From Bacteroidales bacterium (GTDB lineage Bacteria; Bacteroidota; Bacteroidia; Bacteroidales; UBA932), in NCBI GenBank assembly GCA_017614795.1, contig JAGABD010000018.1:1-37771 (forward strand): a stretch of DNA of 37,771 bases. The letters are read 5' to 3'. Position 1 is the stretch's first letter. Every line of letters begins with the position of its first letter. Both the position numbers and the translations under genes were made by a program. Shown one piece after another: positions 34,768 to 37,771 of this stretch. The notes under the pieces were generated by a model. That model did no database searches and was not told the origin of the DNA. It was given only the letters and a program-made list of their open reading frames with translations.

Positions 34768-36132
34768 TTACGGCATAAGGACTGGGCGGACACAATAGCC
34801 CTTCCAGGATTCACCGTTCCTCAAACTCGTGTTTGCAGAGGTCCCGTAAAAGTAGTATCCGCCGTTTGTGGCAACGGATCCGCTCCAGTAATAACAACCA
34901 CTACCGGACTCCAGCCTGGGAAGGAAAATCGAATGACCGTTTCCGGATACCTTCCAGCCGCCGTTTTCGTAGGTCCAGGTACATTTTGTCATAAGGTCGT
35001 TCCACTGCTGGTATGTAGGGGTCTTCCACCTTCCACCCCAGGCATATGTTGCGGGATCTCCTGCATTGCTGCTGGTGTTGGTATACGCTTCGGAAGAGAA
35101 TACGGTGCTTGGAGACTTGCGGTTGTATGCGTATTGGAAGCCAACTTCGTTTTCGCTATTGGCTCCGAGGTTGCAAGTGGCCCATTTCACGCCTTCGCCG
35201 ACGAGATCGTATGCTGTGGGCGGGCCGGGTATTACATTAACGTATGTGGAGCCCCAACTGGTGTTGTCCAGTAATAATCTAACTATGGTGCGGCCGCCGG
35301 AGAGTCCTGTCACGGTGCCGGAAGCGTTCATGGAAATGATTTTAGTGTCGTCCCAACGCCATGTATACGTGGAGTAGTATGCATTGGAAGGCGTTACTGA
35401 GAAAGATATCTTCATGGTGGTTCCGTTGGCCATCAGGAGATCTCCGCCTCCGCTGATTGTGACGCTGGCAATCTTTACAGGCGAAATCGTAACAGTGCAG
35501 TATTCGCTGATTTCACCTTGCTCGGCATAAATCTTTACCACACCCTCTTTGCCCGTAGCCGTAACCAGACCGGTTTCAGACACTGTTGCCAGACTCTCGC
35601 TCTCGGTTCTCCAGCTGATGCTCTGGTTGGTGGCACTCTCGGGAAGGACCGTGGCGGAAAGCTGAAAGGTCATGTTGATGGGCCCTTCGCTGCCCCTGGC
35701 GGGGTTCATGGTCGCGGTGGTCCTGCTCAAGCTGATGCCGGTCGTTTGGACGATCGCGGTCTTGAAGGTCTTCTTTGCGCCCAGGAATCTTTCGCCGTCC
35801 TTGACCGCATACGCCTTGAAGGCATATTCGGTGTTCGGTTCCAGGCCGGTAGCCTCGAGGATCAGGTTCTCGTTCTCAAGTTTGCAGGTTCTGCCATTCG
35901 CGGTCTTGTCATTGAAGCTTGACGCCTTGTCGATCAGGAAACCTGTTTCAGTCGGAGCTGTACCCGAGAAGGTTACGCGGCCAAGGAGGACGGCCATCGC
36001 CGAAGAGATGTGGTTTGCGTTGTAAGTTTCCACTTTGCAAAACGCTTTCTTGGAGTCGATCTTTTCCTTTCCGCATCCGGCCAGCACCACCGCGCCCGCC
36101 AGAATGGCAAATATCAATTTAACAGTTCTCAT
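34768..36132 (-). CDS. Big_2-repeat lipoprotein with FISUMP-type C-terminal domain, first gene of surface operon
   Basis: A 454-residue lipoprotein from the ATG at 36130-36132 (lipobox LAGC, Cys20). Residues ~30-120 are Fn3-like (LEATGLEPNTEYAFKAYAVK). Two bacterial Ig-like (Big_2) domains follow, ~125-215 (VLPESATNQSISWRTESESL, then ATVSETGLVTATG) and ~220-310 (WRWDDTKIISMNASGTVTGL). The C-terminal ~125 residues (VGEGVKWATCNLGANSE, YAWGGRWKTPTYQQWNDLM, GSGCYYWSGSVATNGGYYF, YCVRPV) resemble the Fibrobacter major-paralogue/FISUMP domain common in Bacteroidota surface proteins. A longer open frame upstream (to 36501) runs through the palindromic repeat and is rejected, because a promoter box lies at 36168-36175. 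It leads the six-gene operon. Confidence 0.86.
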   Translation of the reverse strand: MRTVKLIFAILAGAVVLAGCGKEKIDSKKAFCKVETYNANHISSAMAVLLGRVTFSGTAPTETGFLIDKASSFNDKTANGRTCKLENENLILEATGLEPNTEYAFKAYAVKDGERFLGAKKTFKTAIVQTTGISLSRTTATMNPARGSEGPINMTFQLSATVLPESATNQSISWRTESESLATVSETGLVTATGKEGVVKIYAEQGEISEYCTVTISPVKIASVTISGGGDLLMANGTTMKISFSVTPSNAYYSTYTWRWDDTKIISMNASGTVTGLSGGRTIVRLLLDNTSWGSTYVNVIPGPPTAYDLVGEGVKWATCNLGANSENEVGFQYAYNRKSPSTVFSSEAYTNTSSNAGDPATYAWGGRWKTPTYQQWNDLMTKCTWTYENGGWKVSGNGHSIFLPRLESGSGCYYWSGSVATNGGYYFYGTSANTSLRNGESWKGYCVRPVLMP

Positions 36133-36143
36133 AAACGTTGCCC

Positions 36144-36175
36144 GTGCGCGCTCGTGCGCACAAACTCCAAAGGTA
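36144..36175 (-). promoter_or_regulatory. Promoter -7 element (TACCTTTG) and 5'-leader hairpin of the DUF4493/PCMD operon
   Basis: On the minus strand TACCTTTG (36168-36175) fits TAnnTTTG and lies 35 bases before the ATG. The short leader that follows contains a perfect 6-bp stem GTGCGC/GCGCAC (36144-36161), placed at or near the 5' end of the mRNA as in recA. No TTTG at -33 spacing is seen. Confidence 0.55.
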
Positions 36176-36208
36176 CGAATATTTTCTGAATACCCCGCAC
36201 TTTGCATC

Positions 36209-36257
36209 GTCGCCTCTTCTCGACGGAAGAAACTGGCCGGACAATTTCGGAGCGAAG
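36209..36257 (+). repeat. 49-bp direct repeat, copy 1 (begins with tRNA-Pro 3'-end sequence)
   Basis: GTCGCCTCTTCTCGAC opens the repeat, followed by GGAAGAAACTGGCCGGACAA and TTTCGGAGCGAAG. It matches 37183-37231 at 44 of 49 positions. The first 16 bases are the exact reverse complement of 37322-37337, that is, the 3' end of the minus-strand tRNA-Pro read in its own sense. Confidence 0.85.
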
Positions 36258-36371
36258 CACTCCGCCTCCTTGCCTTTGGGATCACTGCCAACCCCTTCGC
36301 CCTAATCCGCCGTTCTGGCCTGTCTCTGCCCCCTAAATTCGCCGCCTCTGCTACCCCGGACTCTCTTCGCG

Positions 36372-36480
36372 CCTGGCGCTCAATCACCTGATACACAGCA
36401 TTTAAACGATTCCTTCTGTGCCGTTTTCGGGGTAGAAGGAATTGCTTTATTCGCTGATACTCAACCACTTGGCCGCCAGC
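36372..36480 (+). repeat. Composite palindromic repeat, copy C (solo, no transposase)
   Basis: It has the same layout and orientation as copies A and B: outer CTGGCG (36373) and CGCCAGC (ending 36480), inner ATTCCTTCT (36409-36417) against AGAAGGAAT (36434-36442). A 31-base run is identical to copy A, followed by TGATACTCAACCACTTGGCCGCCAGC-like sequence. It lies upstream of the DUF4493/PCMD operon, about 29 kb from the transposase. Confidence 0.87.
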
Positions 36481-37029
36481 ATTGTTCGGCTCATCTTGCA
36501 CCGCCGCCGGAATGTGGCGTCTCCGGCGGCTACAGCCGGGCGCTGCGGGGAGCCCCGCCTCGCTTTGCTTAGCGCGGGCTCAGTGCTTGTCTATTGAGGG
36601 GCGTTCCCCTCAAGCACCCCTCGTCGGCGATGCCTCCTATTTCCTGCCGCAGGCTCTCCTCGCGCCGGCTGTTGCTATATGCCGTGGCACTTAATGTGCT
36701 GGCTGCCACGCTCAAAGGTGGTTGCCTCGACGCAGTCGGCCACACACTCCAGGGCCACTCCTTTCTCAACATTTTGGGCGAGGTCTGCTTTTTTGCCAGG
36801 GACCTCGCCCAACGGAATGCCACCACGGGCACTTCTGGTGCATATTGAGTGGGCAAGGTATGAGCCCTTTCAGCAGACCTCGCCCGAAAATGAAAGTCCC
36901 TTCACGAAATAAGGTGGCGGCCGCTGCGAGGAGAGCCCTTTTGGGTGTCGCTCCCCGCAGCGGCGAGCCGCAGCCGCCGACTTCGACAATGGGAGGCGGC
37001 GGCACCTCGCCAAGCCCAGGTATAACCCA

Positions 37030-37175
37030 GGGACCTTTTGCATTATCGGCCCAAAACGCGAAAGGTACCCTTCAAAAACGGGGGACCTTTCGCACTTTTG
37101 CTAGGAAATCGTCAAAGGTCCCCTCCAAAACACCGGGACCTTTCGCATTATTGCCTCAAAACGTTAAAGGTCCCC
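37030..37175. repeat. Three tandem 52-53 bp palindromic units
   Basis: Units start at 37030, 37082 and 37135. Each opens with GGGACCTTT(T/C)GCA and closes with AAAGGT(A/C)CCCT, so every unit is itself an imperfect hairpin, separated by short linkers containing CAAAA. Spacing is 52 and 53 bases. The loops differ (about 15-20 bases), the arms are conserved. Confidence 0.85.
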
Positions 37176-37182
37176 TCGCGCT

Positions 37183-37231
37183 GTCGCCTCTTCTCGACGG
37201 AAAAAGCTGGCCGGAGGATTTCGGAACGAAG
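37183..37231 (+). repeat. 49-bp direct repeat, copy 2
   Basis: GTCGCCTCTTCTCGAC, then GGAAAAAGCTGGCCGGAGGA and TTTCGGAACGAAG; 44 of 49 positions match 36209-36257, in the same orientation 974 bases away. It lies 90 bases from the tRNA-Pro, whose 3' end carries the same 16 bases in the opposite direction. Confidence 0.85.
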
Positions 37232-37278
37232 TGACGCAGGGAGTTTGAGGGGACCGCCCCTCAATGATAGAAGGCGAA

Positions 37279-37334
37279 GCCTCTTCTCGCAGCAAAGGCC
37301 AGCTTCCGCCGGCCTTTTGCTGTCGAGAAGAGGC
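37279..37334 (-). terminator. Terminator-like hairpin after tRNA-Pro, extended into the tRNA acceptor end
   Basis: The core stem AGCAAAGGCC (37291-37300) pairs with GGCCTTTTGCT (37311-37321) and looks like an ordinary GC-rich terminator on either strand. It extends outward: GCCTCTTCTCG (37279-37289) is complementary to CGAGAAGAGGC (37324-37334), which is the acceptor/T-arm 3' strand of tRNA-Pro. The precursor could therefore pair its acceptor strand with downstream sequence. Confidence 0.6.
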
Positions 37335-37395
37335 GACTCGAACGCCCGACCCCTACGTCCCGAACGTAGTGCGCTACCAACTGCGCTACTTCTCG
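37323..37395 (-). tRNA. tRNA-Pro (anticodon CGG)
   Basis: A 73-nt cloverleaf can be folded on the minus strand. The acceptor stem is CGAGAAG/CTTCTCG (7 pairs, discriminator A). The D-arm is GCGC/GCGC around AGTTGGTA, the anticodon stem CTACG/CGTAG holds the loop TTCGGGA with anticodon CGG (codon CCG), and the T-arm GGGCG/CGCCT surrounds TTCGAGT. CCA is not encoded. It lies 46 bases downstream of rpsT, behind a weak terminator. Confidence 0.95.
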
Positions 37396-37406
37396 AATAA
37401 AACCAA

Positions 37407-37427
37407 GGCGCGAAATAATCTCGCGCC
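37407..37427 (-). terminator. Hairpin terminator after rpsT
   Basis: GGCGCGA (37407-37413) pairs perfectly with TCGCGCC (37421-37427) around a 7-base loop. On the minus strand it starts 14 bases after the rpsT stop and is followed by TTGGTTTTATT, a loose T-rich tail. Readthrough into tRNA-Pro is possible. Confidence 0.6.
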
Positions 37428-37441
37428 CCGTTCAGATGTCT

Positions 37442-37696
37442 TTATGAAAGCTTGTTGATGTAAAGCGCAATGCCACTCTTGAGGTTGGAAGCCTTGTTCT
37501 TGTGGATGACTCCCTGCTTCGCGAGTTTGTCGATCATAGCGTACACCTTCGGAGCCTCGGCCTCTGCAGCCTTCTTGTCGGTGGTAGTACGGATTGCGCG
37601 GATTGCGTTGCGCGTTGTCTTTGCATAATACTTGTTATGCAAGCGATGCCTTTCGCTCTGGCGATTGGCCTTTTCTGCTGATGCGTTGTTTGCCAT
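37442..37696 (-). CDS. rpsT: 30S ribosomal protein S20
   Basis: An 84-residue basic helical protein that binds 16S rRNA early in assembly of the small subunit. The diagnostic MANNASAEKANRQSERHRLH opening, KTTRNAIRAIR, the VYAMIDKLAKQGVIHKNKAS helix and KSGIALYINKL match S20. Length is typical for Bacteroidota (84-87). It is flanked by tRNA-Glu upstream (22 bases) and tRNA-Pro downstream on the same strand. Confidence 0.95.
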   Translation of the reverse strand: MANNASAEKANRQSERHRLHNKYYAKTTRNAIRAIRTTTDKKAAEAEAPKVYAMIDKLAKQGVIHKNKASNLKSGIALYINKLS

Positions 37697-37718
37697 TATT
37701 CTACTTTTTAAAATTTCG

Positions 37719-37771
37719 TAGTGGGTAGGAGAATCGAACTCCTATTGCAGGAATGAAAATCCTGAGTACTA
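37719..37771 (-). tRNA. tRNA-Glu (anticodon TTC), 5' part outside window
   Basis: On the minus strand the visible 53 nt include the anticodon stem CAGGA/TCCTG with loop TTTTCAT (anticodon TTC), the T-arm AGGAG/CTCCT around TTCGATT, the 3' acceptor strand ACCCACT and discriminator A. The 5' acceptor strand and D-arm lie beyond the window. CCA is not encoded. It precedes rpsT by 22 bases. Confidence 0.88.

Larger units (their letters stand above)
36481..37320. other. Hairpin-rich non-coding region upstream of rpsT/tRNA-Pro, no convincing gene
   Basis: No open frame here has a plausible protein sequence. The stretch is packed with inverted repeats. Examples are a 20-base palindrome TTGAGGGGCGTTCCCCTCAA (36594-36613) with a near copy in reverse at 37245-37264, GGGCGAGGTC/GACCTCGCCC (36776-36810) with a further inverted copy at 36872-36885, a long stem GCCGCTGCG.../...CGCAGCGGC (about 36919-36964), and the tandem array at 37030-37175. 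A structured RNA or a cluster of mobile palindromes are both possible. Confidence 0.6.

Noticed and set aside
36133..36501. N-terminal extension of the Big_2/FISUMP gene to a 577-codon frame
   Set aside because: The extension translates through palindrome copy C and the 49-bp repeat, lies upstream of the TACCTTTG box, and would bury the lipoprotein signal peptide.
37030..37175. CRISPR array
   Set aside because: Only three units, each one a full hairpin with short variable loops and no 25-40 base unique spacers; no cas genes in the window.
36209..37231. Simple integrative-element attachment sites (attL/attR) at tRNA-Pro
   Set aside because: The tRNA-matching 16 bases are inverted relative to the tRNA gene, and no integrase or cargo lies between the repeats; kept only as a repeat observation.
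36594..37234. Short plus-strand frames in the hairpin region
   Set aside because: Amino-acid composition is driven by repeats, no start signals or domains are seen, and frames break at the palindromes.

Overview
The window looks like a chromosomal segment of a high-GC member of the Bacteroidales (Bacteroidota), probably an uncultured gut or rumen lineage. The reasons are promoter -7 elements of the form TAnnTTTG, many short lipoproteins, families largely confined to this phylum (DUF4493, PCMD, the DAHP synthase/chorismate mutase fusion), and near-absence of Shine-Dalgarno sequences. Most genes are compact, GC-rich housekeeping genes. Two segments differ: an AT-rich patch at about 18.1-20.8 kb and a hairpin-packed non-coding patch at about 36.2-37.3 kb.

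Layout. 1-2.5 kb (minus): a helix-hairpin-helix protein cut by the window edge, rsmI, and a Pro/Glu-repeat protein. 2.5-5.9 kb (plus): tdk, then a Tat/lipoprotein Gfo/Idh/MocA oxidoreductase and a tandem-DUF1080 lipoprotein, a likely 3-keto-glycoside pair. 5.9-7.0 kb: a RAYT-like Y1 transposase set exactly between two ~110 bp composite palindromes; a third, solo copy lies at 36.4 kb. 7.1-9.3 kb (minus): recA-trpS. 9.4-15.1 kb (plus): rlmN, a patatin/outer-membrane-barrel protein, recX, an M48 lipoprotein protease and lplA. 15.1-18.1 kb (minus): rnhA-pdxA-lpdA, meeting lplA tail to tail.

18.1-20.8 kb is an AT-rich accessory patch with orphan lipoproteins and only the first ~17 codons of pdxB. 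20.8-24.3 kb (minus): rfbD-rfbC-aminotransferase-tyrA, transcribed divergently from the DAHP synthase/chorismate mutase gene (24.3 kb, plus) across a 60 bp promoter region. A Tat-type metallophosphoesterase follows.

26.75-36.13 kb (minus) is a six-gene, almost gapless operon of surface proteins: a Big_2/FISUMP-type lipoprotein, three DUF4493 and/or PCMD lipoproteins, an outer-membrane barrel, and a terminal PCMD lipoprotein. Three of the proteins share an Fn3-like plus PCMD C-terminal layout. This is the strongest candidate for an uncharacterised multi-protein surface system.

36.2-37.77 kb holds the solo transposase-associated palindrome, a 49 bp direct repeat whose first 16 bases equal the 3' end of the nearby tRNA-Pro (in opposite orientation), a 3-unit tandem array of palindromic 52-53 bp repeats, tRNA-Pro(CGG), rpsT and a partial tRNA-Glu(TTC). 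All assignments come from reading the sequence; no database search was run.
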